From Methylophilus methylotrophus DSM 46235 = ATCC 53528 (GTDB lineage Bacteria; Pseudomonadota; Gammaproteobacteria; Burkholderiales; Methylophilaceae): a DNA stretch of 64,000 nucleotides. Positions within the stretch are counted from its first letter, which is position 1. Each line of letters starts with the position of its first letter. A program made the position numbers and the translations under genes. The stretch spans positions 107,043 through 171,042 of the forward strand of contig NZ_KB905141.1 in NCBI RefSeq assembly GCF_000378225.1. Reading direction: 5' to 3'. The notes beneath the pieces were generated by a model. It did not search any database. It saw only the letters and a program-made list of their open reading frames with translations, and was not told the DNA's origin. Shown here piece by piece: positions 26,671-36,072 of the stretch.

Positions 26671-26867
26671 GGCCTTACCTCGTAAAAATAGTAGGGATAC
26701 ATTACGACTTAACTCATTAACGGCATTGATCTAATAAACTTTAGAAAGTCCTTCATTTCGCTATTTGACTACCGTTTGATGGCTGTTTTTCATGATGTGG
26801 CGAGGCTGACAGCGACGATTTATGGTAAGGTTTCAGCCTTGTTCGATATCACTCTTTTTGGCATCTC

Positions 26868-27707
26868 ATGACCTCAGTCCGCTATTGCGTCAATGGTAAA
26901 TTGGTCTCTGGCATTGCGCCGACCAACCGTGGTTTCGCCTACGGGGATGGTATTTTCCGCACCATGCGCCTGCTCAATGGTGAGTTGCTGGATTGGCCGT
27001 TGCATTACCAGACGCTGGTGGCCGATTGCAGCAAAATCCAGATTGTGTGCCCATCAGCGGAATTGCTGATGCAGGAGTTCAAGTACTTTATGGCGTCTGC
27101 CTTGGAGGTCGAGCAATCCTCCGGCATCATCAAGATCATCATTACGCGCGGGGATGGCGCCAGGGGATATGCGCCGCCAGCCATTTGTGAACCCACGCGA
27201 GTGTTTGTCCATAGTGCGCTGCCAGAGTATTCTGCGGAGATTTACAGTGCGGGAGTCGCCCTATATACCTGCCAGACCCGGTTGGCCTCGCAGCCATTAC
27301 TGGCTGGCATCAAGCACCTGAATCGTCTTGAAAACGTATTGGCCCGTGCAGAACTCAAGGATCCCCGCTTTTTTGACGGCATATTGCGTGATTATGATGA
27401 TCATGTGATTGAAGCTGTCAGCGGCAACCTGTTTATCAGCAAAGATGGTTTGGTCATGACACCAGCGCTGGACCATTGCGGCGTGGCCGGCGTCATGCGG
27501 CAAAAAATTCTCGACTGGTACAAAACGCGTGGCAACACAGTCGTGACCACTAGCTTATTGATGGAAAACCTGTTGACTGCCGATGCGGTGGTAATCGCAA
27601 ATAGTGTGTATGGTGTATTGCAGGTGACGCAGATTGATGAGCAGGCGATTACCAGCAATGACTGGGCCAAGGAATTAAGAGCATATTTGAATTATGTGGT
27701 TCATTAA
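26868..27707 (+). CDS. pabC: Aminodeoxychorismate lyase
   Basis: PLP enzyme converting 4-amino-4-deoxychorismate to p-aminobenzoate and pyruvate for folate. 279 residues of the class IV aminotransferase fold. It has RGFAYGDGIFRTMR near the start, the PLP-lysine region GIKHLNRLENVLAR (Lys about residue 147) and EAVSGNLFISKDG. Its position just before mltG, tmk and holB is the classical arrangement of this gene in proteobacteria; the usual upstream fatty-acid genes (acpP, fabF) are absent here. It overlaps mltG by 14 bp. Confidence 0.9.
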   Translation: MTSVRYCVNGKLVSGIAPTNRGFAYGDGIFRTMRLLNGELLDWPLHYQTLVADCSKIQIVCPSAELLMQEFKYFMASALEVEQSSGIIKIIITRGDGARGYAPPAICEPTRVFVHSALPEYSAEIYSAGVALYTCQTRLASQPLLAGIKHLNRLENVLARAELKDPRFFDGILRDYDDHVIEAVSGNLFISKDGLVMTPALDHCGVAGVMRQKILDWYKTRGNTVVTTSLLMENLLTADAVVIANSVYGVLQVTQIDEQAITSNDWAKELRAYLNYVVH

Positions 27708-28701
27708 GCAGGGTATGAAATACGGGGCTGTATTGCTTGGCCTCGGTGGGTTGGCACTTGGCATCTGGATGGTGATTTTTATGATCCGGCCTTTGCCCAT
27801 GGCGTCAGAAACAATTGGGTTGCAGATTCCAGCCGGGGCCAGTGTGCGCGGGATTGCTGATCAGTTGGTGGCTGCGGGCGTGCTGACTGAGCCATACAGT
27901 TTTTTGCTCATGGTCAAGCTGACAGGGAGTGGCAACAAATTACAGGCGGGAGATTACGCCCTGAATACGCCGTTACAAGTGCTATCTTTGCTGGATATTC
28001 TCAAGCATGGCACCTTTGACCAGTTCAAGTTGCAATTGACAGAGGGGAAAACCTTTTCCGATTTCCGTCAGAAACTGGCACAAATGCCCGGGATCCGTCA
28101 TGACACGGTGATGCTGTCAGACCATGAGCTGATGCAGTTGGTCAGCGGCCAGGACCAACATCCTGAAGGCTGGTTTTTCCCCGACACTTATTTCCTCGAT
28201 GCGCAAAGCAGTGATGTCGACCTTTACAAGCGGGCCTACCAGAAAATGGTGCAGCATTTGACTGCCGCTTGGGAGGGGCGTGAGGCTGGGTTGCCTTACC
28301 GGTCCATGTATGAGGCGCTGGTGATGGCATCGATTGTGGAAAAAGAAACCGGGGTAGAGGAAGAACGGCCACAAATTGCAGGCGTGTTTGTCAACCGCCT
28401 GCGTAAAGGCATGCGCTTGCAAACCGACCCCACGGTGATTTATGGCATGGGCACGCGGTATCGCGGCAATATCACCAAGAAAGACTTGTTAACGGATACG
28501 CCTTATAACACTTATACGCGTAGTGGCTTGCCGCCCACGCCGATCGCTTTGCCTGGATTGGCTTCTATTCAGGCTGCATTGCATCCGGCGAAGACGAATG
28601 CCTTGTATTTTGTAGCAAATGGGCAGGGACGGCATGTATTTACCAGCTCGCTGGAAGCACATAACCAGGCGGTACGGGCCTATCAATTAAAAAAACACTA
28701 A
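27694..28701 (+). CDS. mltG: Endolytic peptidoglycan transglycosylase MltG
   Basis: YceG-family lytic transglycosylase that cuts nascent glycan strands at the inner membrane and so may end chain growth. 335 residues. It has one N-terminal membrane helix (about 10-32), a LysM-like region and the catalytic domain with MYEALVMASIVEKETG (the catalytic Glu in EKE) and LQTDPTVIYGMG. The ATG at 27694 overlaps pabC; a second ATG at 27715 is also possible because ribosome binding sites are poor for both. Confidence 0.92.
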   Translation: MWFIKQGMKYGAVLLGLGGLALGIWMVIFMIRPLPMASETIGLQIPAGASVRGIADQLVAAGVLTEPYSFLLMVKLTGSGNKLQAGDYALNTPLQVLSLLDILKHGTFDQFKLQLTEGKTFSDFRQKLAQMPGIRHDTVMLSDHELMQLVSGQDQHPEGWFFPDTYFLDAQSSDVDLYKRAYQKMVQHLTAAWEGREAGLPYRSMYEALVMASIVEKETGVEEERPQIAGVFVNRLRKGMRLQTDPTVIYGMGTRYRGNITKKDLLTDTPYNTYTRSGLPPTPIALPGLASIQAALHPAKTNALYFVANGQGRHVFTSSLEAHNQAVRAYQLKKH

Positions 28702-28723
28702 ATGACTGAGGGATGATGAGGTA

Positions 28724-29329
28724 ATGGCGGGTCTATTTATTACGCTTGAAGGCATGGATGGTGCGGGCAAGAGCACGCATATCCCTACCATTCTGCAACT
28801 GCTGGCGTCAGGTGGTCGCGAGGTTGTTTCTACACGTGAACCAGGGGGCACACCACTTGGGGAAGAGTTGCGTGAACTCTTGTTGCACAGGGAGATGCAT
28901 GTGGAAACAGAATCTTTGCTCATGTTCGCCGCCCGTGCCGAACATTTGCAGCAGGTGATATTACCTGCCTTGCAACGTGATGCGATTGTGGTGTCAGACC
29001 GGTTTACCGATGCTTCATATGCCTATCAATGTGGGGCCAGGGGTTTGCCCATGCATAAGATGCAACAATTGGAGCAATGGGTGCAAGGTGAGTTGCAGCC
29101 TGACGTCACCTTGCTGTTTGATGTACCGGTTGAAGTTAGTTTGCAACGCCTGGCGAGCGCGCGTACGCCGGATAAGTTTGAAGCCCAGGGGGCGGAATTT
29201 TTTGCCCGATTACGGTCTCAATACTTAAAGAGGGCTGCCGATTATCCGCAAAGGTTCCGCGTCATCGACGCACATAGGCCGATCGAAGAAGTGAAGAAAA
29301 CAGTTGAAGAAATCATTTTATCCATATGA
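28724..29329 (+). CDS. tmk: Thymidylate kinase
   Basis: Phosphorylates dTMP to dTDP. 201 residues. It begins GLFITLEGMDGAGKSTH with the P-loop GMDGAGKST, followed by the dTMP-binding TREPGG (about 38-43), the DR(Y/F) motif SDRFTDASYAYQ and the LID region LASARTPDKFE. GAGG stands just before the start. It overlaps holB by 4 bp, the standard tmk-holB coupling. Confidence 0.95.
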   Translation: MAGLFITLEGMDGAGKSTHIPTILQLLASGGREVVSTREPGGTPLGEELRELLLHREMHVETESLLMFAARAEHLQQVILPALQRDAIVVSDRFTDASYAYQCGARGLPMHKMQQLEQWVQGELQPDVTLLFDVPVEVSLQRLASARTPDKFEAQGAEFFARLRSQYLKRAADYPQRFRVIDAHRPIEEVKKTVEEIILSI

Positions 29330-30321
29330 TTAAAAAGATTTATCCATGGCAATATTCACTGTTTTCGCAATGGATGCAAGCAGGGGATAGCCGCCACCAT
29401 GCCTTGCTGTTTCATGGAAAAGCTGGCATAGGCAAGCTGGATTTTGCACGCACCATGGCTGCCGGTTTGCTGTGCCTGCAACCCCAAAATGGGATGGCTT
29501 GTGGCGAGTGCGAATCCTGCTATTGGCTATCGGAAGGCGCACATCCGGACTTCAGGGAAATCACCCCTGAAGATGATGACAGTGGCAGCGAAGGCAGTAA
29601 AAAGAAAACGCGCAAACGGCAGCAGATTTTGATTGACCAGATCCGCGCCTTGCATGATTACCTCGCCTTGAGCACACATAGAGTGGATGGCATACGCGTG
29701 GTGTTGATTCATCCGCTTGAGGCCATGAATGTTGCTGCCTCCAATGCGTTATTGAAATTGCTTGAGGAGCCACCGCAACGGACGCAGTTTTTGCTGGTGT
29801 CACATCAGCGGCAAGCCTTGCTGCCAACGATTTTAAGCCGTTGCATGCAGGTGGAAATGCCTGTGCCCAGCATTGAGCAGGGCCTGCAATGGCTGCAGTC
29901 ACAATCAGTTGCTCATGCGGAGTGGGTGTGGCACTACAGCGGTGGTGCGCCCACGACGGTCTTACAGGACGAGCTGGATTTGCATAGCTGGTATCAGCAG
30001 TTCCGGCCGCAATTGCTGCGAGGGGCTGAGATGGATGTCATCGCCGTGGTACCCGTGTTGATCAAACTTGGCATGGAGCAGGCCATACAGGCATTGCAAA
30101 AGTGGTTGCTGGATGTATGGTTATCTTGCAACCAGCAACCACTGCGTTACCATCCTGGTGATGCCGGGCCTATGCAAACCCTGGCATCTGGTGTCAATTT
30201 ATCGCGATTGCTGGCATTTCAACAACAACTAAATCGTTTTAAAATGACAGCACAGCATCCGCTCAATCAGGAGCTACAGCTGGAACAGCTATTACTGCAG
30301 TATAAAAAAATGTTTGGCTAG
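29326..30321 (+). CDS. holB: DNA polymerase III subunit delta'
   Basis: Clamp-loader subunit, 331 residues. The AAA+ fold shows a modified P-loop HGKAGIGKLDFA, which binds no ATP in delta' subunits. Zinc-binding cysteines are seen in CLQPQNGMACGECESC, and the arginine-finger region is SNALLKLLEEPPQRTQFLLVSHQ..LPTILSRC. A basic stretch KKKTRKRQ (about residues 88-95) interrupts the early domain. Coupled to tmk and followed at 28 bp by the PilZ gene. Confidence 0.93.
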   Translation: MIKKIYPWQYSLFSQWMQAGDSRHHALLFHGKAGIGKLDFARTMAAGLLCLQPQNGMACGECESCYWLSEGAHPDFREITPEDDDSGSEGSKKKTRKRQQILIDQIRALHDYLALSTHRVDGIRVVLIHPLEAMNVAASNALLKLLEEPPQRTQFLLVSHQRQALLPTILSRCMQVEMPVPSIEQGLQWLQSQSVAHAEWVWHYSGGAPTTVLQDELDLHSWYQQFRPQLLRGAEMDVIAVVPVLIKLGMEQAIQALQKWLLDVWLSCNQQPLRYHPGDAGPMQTLASGVNLSRLLAFQQQLNRFKMTAQHPLNQELQLEQLLLQYKKMFG

Positions 30322-30349
30322 CATCGCCAGGCATTCTGGAGCTTAGGCA

Positions 30350-30712
30350 ATGAACGATACCTTACCACCCGCTGCTGCAAAACCAGGTGTTTTGTCGCTG
30401 GCTATCCGTGAAAAAGCGGCCCTGTTTGCCGCTTACATGCCCTTTGTCAAGGGGGGAGGCTTGTTTATCCCCACCAGCAAGCCGTTTAAAATGGGGGAGG
30501 AGGTATTTATGCTGCTCACCTTGCTCAATGATCCAAACAAGCTTAAGGTAGTCGGTAAAGTCATCTGGATTACGCCGCAAGCGGTTAACAACAAGCCACA
30601 AGGCATAGGCATACAGTTCTTGGACAAAGATGGTGGTGTCGAAGCCAAGAAACGCATTGAAACCATCCTGGGTGCAGCACTCAAATCCAGCCGACCATCC
30701 AATACCATTTAG
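30350..30712 (+). CDS. pilZ: PilZ-domain type IV pilus assembly protein
   Basis: 120 residues, single PilZ domain. KGGGLFIPTSKPFKMGEEVFMLLTLLND and VVGKVIWITPQ...PQGIGIQF match the type IV pilus PilZ protein found after holB in many proteobacteria. The RxxxR and DxSxxG motifs needed to bind c-di-GMP are absent, so it is expected to act by contact with PilB/FimX-like partners rather than as a c-di-GMP receptor. Together with fimV (54750) it indicates that the cell makes type IV pili. Confidence 0.87.
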   Translation: MNDTLPPAAAKPGVLSLAIREKAALFAAYMPFVKGGGLFIPTSKPFKMGEEVFMLLTLLNDPNKLKVVGKVIWITPQAVNNKPQGIGIQFLDKDGGVEAKKRIETILGAALKSSRPSNTI

Positions 30713-30750
30713 CCCCATTTTAATCCTGTTATAGAGCTTCTTTAAGTCAC

Positions 30751-31536
30751 ATGTTAGTCGATTCGCATTGCCATCTTAATTTCCCCGAACTGGTCCAAAA
30801 TATGGACCAGGTGCTAGACACCATGCGTAGCAATGAAGTCGGGCATGCCCTGTGCGTTTCCGTGACACTGGACAAATTCCCCGAAGTGCTGGCGATTGCT
30901 GAGCAGCATCCGAATATATACGCTTCAGTCGGCGTGCATCCGGATTACGAAGACATACAAGAGCCGACGGTGGAGGAGTTGGTCAGGTTGGCTAACCATC
31001 CACGTGTGGTGGCGATTGGCGAAACAGGGCTGGATTATTTCCGCCTGACGGGCGATCTGGAGTGGCAGCGTCACCGTTTCCGTATCCACATCCGCGCAGC
31101 CAAGGCCACAGGTAAACCGCTTATTATCCACACACGCAATGCGGCCGAGGATACGCTACGCCTGATGGAGGAAGAGGGCGCAGCAGAGATCGGGGGAGTC
31201 ATGCATTGTTTTACCGAAAGCTGGGAAGTGGCGCAGGCAGCCATTGAAATGGGATTTTATATCTCGTTTTCCGGTATTGTGACATTCAAGAATGCGCAGG
31301 CTTTGAAAGACGTCGCGCAAAAGGTGCCATTAGATAAAATTCTGGTAGAGACCGATTCCCCCTATCTGGCTCCTATCCCTTTCCGTGGCAAAACCAATCA
31401 GCCAGCGTATGTGCGGCATGTCGCTGAAGAGGTTGCCCGCTTGAGAGACGTACCATTACAGCAATTCATGGATACGACAACAGCCAATTTCTTCAAGTTA
31501 TTCAAGCACGCCCAGCCATGCAAGTCACTCTCTTAG
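30751..31536 (+). CDS. tatD: TatD-family metal-dependent DNase
   Basis: 261-residue TIM-barrel hydrolase with 3'-5' DNase activity in characterised members. Metal ligands are visible: DSHCHLNF (residues 3-10), GETGLDYF (Glu about residue 91), IHTRNA (His), MHCFTES (His) and ETDSPYLAP (Asp). Fifth gene of the tmk-holB-pilZ-tatD run; its end overlaps the next gene by 19 bp. Confidence 0.92.
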   Translation: MLVDSHCHLNFPELVQNMDQVLDTMRSNEVGHALCVSVTLDKFPEVLAIAEQHPNIYASVGVHPDYEDIQEPTVEELVRLANHPRVVAIGETGLDYFRLTGDLEWQRHRFRIHIRAAKATGKPLIIHTRNAAEDTLRLMEEEGAAEIGGVMHCFTESWEVAQAAIEMGFYISFSGIVTFKNAQALKDVAQKVPLDKILVETDSPYLAPIPFRGKTNQPAYVRHVAEEVARLRDVPLQQFMDTTTANFFKLFKHAQPCKSLS

Positions 31537-32282
31537 GCGTAGGCTCCAGTGCGGGCACACCTGCCGTTGGCTGTCGTTGTGATACCTGCACCTCCACCGA
31601 TACCCGTAACAAGCGCACGCGCTGCTCCAGCATGGTGACCCTCGATGACGGCAGGGTCATCCTCATCGACACCTCTCCTGATTTACGCCAGCAAGCGTTG
31701 CGTGAAAAGATGAACCGGGTAGATGCGGTGCTTTATACCCACACACATGCAGACCATTTGCATGGTATTGACGACCTGCGCGCCTTCTGCCAAGTGAATC
31801 GCTGCCAGATTCCGCTCTACAGTTACCCTGAGGCGATTAGCCATATTCAGGAAAAATTTGGCTATACCCTGCGCGACCCAATTCCCCAATATTGGGATTT
31901 GCCGGTGCTGGCTGCCAATGTCGTTGAGGGGCCTTTTGAAGCCGCCGGGCAAATGATCATCCCTATCCCCATCATGCACGGCAAGATCCGCATCTACGCT
32001 TACCGTATCGGTAATTTTGTCTATATGACCGATGTGTCAGAGATCCCCGAAAGCTCGTATGCCTTGTTACAAGGCGTCGATGTCCTGCTGATTGACTGCC
32101 TGCGTGAAAAACCGCATCCCACCCATGTCTGCCTGGAACAAACACTGGGCTTGATTGAGCGCATAGGCGCCAAGCGTAATGTGCTGATACACATGACACA
32201 CGAACTCGAATACAACGCTTTGCAACCCCGGCTACCAGCCAATGTCGTCGTTGGTTATGATGGACTGCAACTGCATTTTTAG
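31518..32282 (+). CDS. MBL-fold metallo-hydrolase (PhnP-like)
   Basis: 254-residue metallo-beta-lactamase fold hydrolase. The metal motif HTHADHLHGIDDL (about residues 75-87) binds two metals; GCRCDTCTSTD near the N-terminus is the extra structural zinc site seen in PhnP-type phosphodiesterases. A distal HMTHELEY completes the site. There is no phn operon, so the role is probably a general cyclic phosphodiesterase. It overlaps tatD by 19 bp, so they are coupled. Confidence 0.85.
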   Translation: MQVTLLGVGSSAGTPAVGCRCDTCTSTDTRNKRTRCSSMVTLDDGRVILIDTSPDLRQQALREKMNRVDAVLYTHTHADHLHGIDDLRAFCQVNRCQIPLYSYPEAISHIQEKFGYTLRDPIPQYWDLPVLAANVVEGPFEAAGQMIIPIPIMHGKIRIYAYRIGNFVYMTDVSEIPESSYALLQGVDVLLIDCLREKPHPTHVCLEQTLGLIERIGAKRNVLIHMTHELEYNALQPRLPANVVVGYDGLQLHF

Positions 32283-32384
32283 CCATGTTGCTGGCATGCC
32301 AGGTCAACCAAATCGGGCGATAAGCAGTTATACTTGCACCAAATAATAATTCAGCAACTCGATTTTGGATAACAGGAAGTAAAC

Positions 32385-32753
32385 ATGAAGTTATATGCAA
32401 AAATTTCGGCGATACTGGTAGCAGCTTCAGTGCTGATGGCGGCGACAAGCGCATTCGCCGGTAAAACTTACACAGAAGATGAATTTATCAGCGGCTTTAG
32501 TGGCAAATCAAAAAAATTGATTATTGAAAAGCTCGGACAGCCTTTTAAAAAGCAACAGTCTGTCAAGCCAAGTAATGCCAATAACATGATAGGCACCATG
32601 GGTAAGCAACAAGACAACTCCAAGCCTGTGCAGGTTGAAATGTGGTACTACAAAAACTTGGTGAGATACGATGATAAACATACTTATAAAGAAACCGAAG
32701 TCACTTTTGTGAATGACAGGGTGATGAATATTGGTTTTTTTAATAACCGATAA
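32385..32753 (+). CDS. Small exported BamE/SmpA-like protein
   Basis: 122 residues with a signal peptide (MKLYAKISAILVAASVLMAATSAFA). No lipobox cysteine is present. The mature part resembles the BamE-like (SmpA/OmlA) fold: SGKSKKLIIEKLGQPFKK with the LGxP turn, a W-Y strand VEMWYYKNLVRY, and the last strands EVTFVNDRVMNIGFF. The fold is an inference and the function unknown. It has its own promoter region (32283-32384, with AGGAAG before the ATG) and its own terminator at 32775-32806. Confidence 0.7.
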   Translation: MKLYAKISAILVAASVLMAATSAFAGKTYTEDEFISGFSGKSKKLIIEKLGQPFKKQQSVKPSNANNMIGTMGKQQDNSKPVQVEMWYYKNLVRYDDKHTYKETEVTFVNDRVMNIGFFNNR

Positions 32754-32774
32754 GTAATTAAAAACGGTAGTTTC

Positions 32775-32806
32775 TAAAAAGCCTCGGGTGACCGGGGTTT
32801 TTTTAT
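32775..32806 (+). terminator. Rho-independent terminator of the BamE-like gene
   Basis: Stem AGCCTCGG with CCGGGGTT around GTGA (two wobble pairs), then TTTTTTTATTTTT. It ends 53 bp after the stop codon at 32753. Confidence 0.8.
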
Positions 32807-33338
32807 TTTTGCTCGTTCCTTCAAAAAGAGCCGTTGATCAAAATAAATTGCTCATGCGATTTTTGAAAGGTGTTCACTGGGTTTGTGGCTATTCAGAGAA
32901 TACTAATTGCACTAGCCGGGCCTCACCGACGGTGATAGGAGATCCATGGTCATGCCTGGGTCTTTTTGTTTGGTTGTGATCAAGAGTTTTAAAAACGTAC
33001 AGAGAGGAAGTGGGTCTAAAAAAGATAATTAAAACTAAGGAGATTAGGGGCAATTAATTAAAGTTACAGCTTTACCTGACACGATACTTAGAGCATTAAA
33101 TGGCACTGGAAATTTACCACTACACTCAAAAGATATTAAATGATGGAGCCAAAGCGCTGGAATGAAATCATGGTTTAGCTTGTCCAAAGAGAAGTTTGAC
33201 TTAATTAAGGCGCGAGTGGGAAAGAGTGTTAAACTTGCTTTATGTTGATTCAAGCAGTAGCCAGGCAAATTCTTTTGAGTACAGTAAGAATAACGATTGC
33301 TTGGGAGTCTAATTTGGCGCAGCTGGTAAGCTGCTTGA
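32807..33338. other. Gene-free, A/T-rich stretch
   Basis: 532 bp between the terminator and the tRNA gene. No convincing gene on either strand. A minus-strand frame of 74 codons (33044-33268) has no ribosome binding site or recognisable features. On the plus strand, short stop-to-stop pieces around 33048-33240 look protein-like and could be remnants of a decayed gene. A small hairpin, GCAGCT-GGTA-AGCTGC (33319-33334), lies just downstream of the tRNA in its direction but lacks a T-tract. Confidence 0.5.
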
Positions 33339-33423
33339 TGGTGCCCAGAAGAGGACTCGAACCTCCACGTCGTTAAACACTAGTACCTGAAACTAGCGCG
33401 TCTACCAATTTCGCCATCTGGGC
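33339..33423 (-). tRNA. tRNA-Leu (anticodon CAG)
   Basis: 85 nt including the encoded CCA. Acceptor stem GCCCAGA/TCTGGGC, D-loop with TTGGTAGA, anticodon stem CTAGT/ACTAG with loop TTCAGGT (anticodon CAG at 33387-33389 on the complement), long class II variable arm, and T-loop TTCGAGT. It reads CUG codons. It is divergent from rnr. Confidence 0.97.
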
Positions 33424-33458
33424 TAAAGAAGCTGTGCATTTTAAAGGAAGAATAAATA

Positions 33459-35936
33459 TTGTCAACCAGAAAAACTAAAAAATCCCTGCGTGCAAATGAC
33501 CCGCAGGCCAAGCGAGAAGCCGAGTTATACCAGACACCTTTACCCAGTCGGGAGCTGGTGTTGCAGTTGTTGTCAGACCAGGGGGTTCCCCTGAGTGCCG
33601 AGCAGATTTATGTGCTGCTGGACATCAGTCATGATGAGCGGGACATCTTTAACCGCAGGCTGGGCGCGATGGAACGCGATGGCCAGTTGATGCGCAACCG
33701 CAAGGGCGCATTTTGTTTACCGGATAAAATTCATTTGATCGCTGGGACTGTGTTTGGCCATACCGATGGCTATGGTTTTCTTGTCCCAGACGATAAAACC
33801 AAGAATCCCGAAGATATTTTCCTTGGGCCTAAAGAAATGACTTTGGTCATGCATGGTGACCGCGCCATGGTGCGCTTGGCGGGTGTAGACCGCAAAGGCC
33901 GCCCTGAGGGCAAACTTGTCGAAGTATTGGAACGTGCCAATAAGACCCTGGTAGGGCGTGTGATCCGTGCGCAAGGTGTCACCATTGTGGCAGCAGAAGA
34001 CAAACGCATCAGCCAGGATATTGTGATCCCTTATCACTTGGATATGGACGCACAGGTCGGGCAGATCGTCACCATTGAGCTGACGGAGTATCCGTCTTCA
34101 CACTCCATGCCCATGGGCAAGGTGGTGGAAATACTCGGTAACTATGCTGACAGTGGCATGGAGATTGAGATTGCGCTACGCAAGCACCATTTGCCGCATC
34201 AATTCAACCCGGCTGCGCTCAAGCAGGCGGAAGACTTTCCTAAAACCGTACAAGCCAAAGATTACAAGGGGCGCAAGGATTTGCGTGCTTTGCCATTGAT
34301 TACCATTGATGGTGAAACGGCCCGAGACTTTGATGATGCGGTATTTGCCGAACCACAAGGTAAGGGCTGGCGCCTGGTGGTGGCGATTGCCGATGTGAGT
34401 TTTTATGTACAGCCAGGCGATGCGCTGGATAAAGAGGCTTATGATCGCGGTAACTCAGTGTATTTTCCGCGGCGCGTGATCCCCATGTTGCCAGAGGCTT
34501 TGTCTAATGGCCTTTGTTCGCTAAATCCGGATGTGGAACGTCTGTGTATGGTGTGCGATATGCAGATCGACGGCCAGGGCGTGGTCAAACAATACCAGTT
34601 TTACCCTTCAGTCATGCTTTCAAAAGCACGTATGACTTATACCAAAGTGGCTGCCTTATTGCAGGACGAAGATGCAGCCCTGAGCGAGGAGTACGCGTGG
34701 TTATTGCCGCATCTGCAAGATTTGAATAGCGTATTTCGCTTGATGCTGACACAACGTGAAAAACGCGGTGCAGTGGAGTTTGAATCTGCGGAAACCATGA
34801 TGGTGTTCAACGATAACGGCAAGATCGACAAGATTGTACCTGTCGTCCGCAATGATGCGCACAAGCTGATTGAGGAGTGCATGCTGGCAGCTAACGTCTG
34901 TGCCGCCGACTTTTTGCTCAAGAACGAGCAGACCTGTTTATTCCGTATCCATGAAGGCCCAACGCCTGAGAAACTGGAAGCGTTGCGCCTGTTTATGGGC
35001 GAGTTCGGTTTTGGTGTGGGTGGTGGTGAAAGTCCACGTGCCAAAGACTATGCCAAATTGATGCAGCGTATCAAATCACGCCCGGACGCACAGTTATTAC
35101 AAACCGTGATGCTGCGCTCCATGCAGCAGGCCGTGTACAGCCCGGATAATGTTGGCCACTTTGGTTTGGCATACGAGGCCTATACCCACTTTACTTCCCC
35201 CATCCGCCGCTACCCGGATTTGCTGGTACACCGTGCCATCAAGGCCGTGGTGGAGGGTAAGCGCTACCAGGCCAAAGACTGGCATCAGCTAGGCGTGCAT
35301 TGCTCAATGACAGAGCGTCGTGCCGATGACGCCACACGCGATGTGACCAACTGGCTGAAATGCTTTTATATGCAGGACAAAGTCGGTGAAGTATTTAGCG
35401 GCACCGTGGCTGGCGTCACCAGTTTTGGCTTGTTTGTTGCGCTGGATGAGGTGTATGTCGAAGGCTTGTTGCATGTGACCGACCTGGGGAATGACTACTT
35501 TATCCATGACAAGGCCAGGCATGAAATGGTTGGTGAGCGTACGGGCGTCAGGTATCGCCTGGGCGACCGCTTAACAGTTAAGGTTGTACGCGTAGATCTG
35601 GAAACATCACGCATAGACTTTACGCTGGTTGGCGCAGTAGAAGCGTCTGCCGATATTGAAGGTGGCGATGCAGGGGGTGATGAGCCTCAGTCTGTCAGTA
35701 AAAAGGTGAGGGTATCTAAGCCCGGGAGCACTACAGCGAAAGCGACGCCAGCGGCCTGGGCCAGAAGCGCGGCGACGGCTGCAAAACCAGCTGCTCCAGC
35801 GTCCAAGTCCTCACGTGGTAAGCCCGCTTCGGCTTCTGCAGGCAAGCCCGCGACAGGTAAATCGCGTTCCGCAAAAGACAAAGGCCGTCATTCGGCACAA
35901 AAAAATAAAGGCAAACCAAAGGCAAAAGCCCGATAA
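33459..35936 (+). CDS. rnr: Ribonuclease R
   Basis: 825-residue processive 3'-5' exoribonuclease able to degrade structured RNA. Order of domains: N-terminal helix-turn-helix (about 25-90), cold-shock domains (about 90-260), RNB core with LITIDGETARDFDDAVF (about 282-298) and YTHFTSPIRRYPDLLVHR, S1 domain (about 645-725, GTVAGVTSFGLFVALDEVYVEGLLHV) and a Lys/Ala/Ser-rich tail (about 740-825). It starts at TTG (33459) with AAAGGAAG upstream. Second RNB-family enzyme in the window after the RNase II-like gene at 21413. Confidence 0.95.
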   Translation: MSTRKTKKSLRANDPQAKREAELYQTPLPSRELVLQLLSDQGVPLSAEQIYVLLDISHDERDIFNRRLGAMERDGQLMRNRKGAFCLPDKIHLIAGTVFGHTDGYGFLVPDDKTKNPEDIFLGPKEMTLVMHGDRAMVRLAGVDRKGRPEGKLVEVLERANKTLVGRVIRAQGVTIVAAEDKRISQDIVIPYHLDMDAQVGQIVTIELTEYPSSHSMPMGKVVEILGNYADSGMEIEIALRKHHLPHQFNPAALKQAEDFPKTVQAKDYKGRKDLRALPLITIDGETARDFDDAVFAEPQGKGWRLVVAIADVSFYVQPGDALDKEAYDRGNSVYFPRRVIPMLPEALSNGLCSLNPDVERLCMVCDMQIDGQGVVKQYQFYPSVMLSKARMTYTKVAALLQDEDAALSEEYAWLLPHLQDLNSVFRLMLTQREKRGAVEFESAETMMVFNDNGKIDKIVPVVRNDAHKLIEECMLAANVCAADFLLKNEQTCLFRIHEGPTPEKLEALRLFMGEFGFGVGGGESPRAKDYAKLMQRIKSRPDAQLLQTVMLRSMQQAVYSPDNVGHFGLAYEAYTHFTSPIRRYPDLLVHRAIKAVVEGKRYQAKDWHQLGVHCSMTERRADDATRDVTNWLKCFYMQDKVGEVFSGTVAGVTSFGLFVALDEVYVEGLLHVTDLGNDYFIHDKARHEMVGERTGVRYRLGDRLTVKVVRVDLETSRIDFTLVGAVEASADIEGGDAGGDEPQSVSKKVRVSKPGSTTAKATPAAWARSAATAAKPAAPASKSSRGKPASASAGKPATGKSRSAKDKGRHSAQKNKGKPKAKAR

Positions 35937-35977
35937 TAGCGTCTTGAATCACAATGCATGTGATTGAGTAGCCAATA

Positions 35978-36012
35978 CACGCAGCAAGCAGTTTTACCCT
36001 GTTTGCTGCGTG
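35978..36012 (+). terminator. Strong hairpin between rnr and rlmB
   Basis: 13-bp stem (one G-T wobble): CACGCAGCAAGCA (35978-35990) with TGTTTGCTGCGTG (36000-36012), 9-nt loop. No long T-run follows (ATTCATTT), so it could be a weak terminator or an RNA-stability element protecting the rnr mRNA end. Confidence 0.5.
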
Positions 36013-36072
36013 ATTCATTTAAGCTTTTGCGTATGGTTTGCAAAGGTCATCAAAAGAAATTTAGGAGTCACT

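Noticed and set aside
33044..33268. 74-codon minus-strand frame
   Set aside because: No ribosome binding site, no recognisable domain, atypical composition; kept only as part of the gene-free stretch.
33319..33334. Hairpin considered as a tRNA terminator or tRNA fragment
   Set aside because: Stem of only 6 bp and no T-run; no cloverleaf can be built around it.
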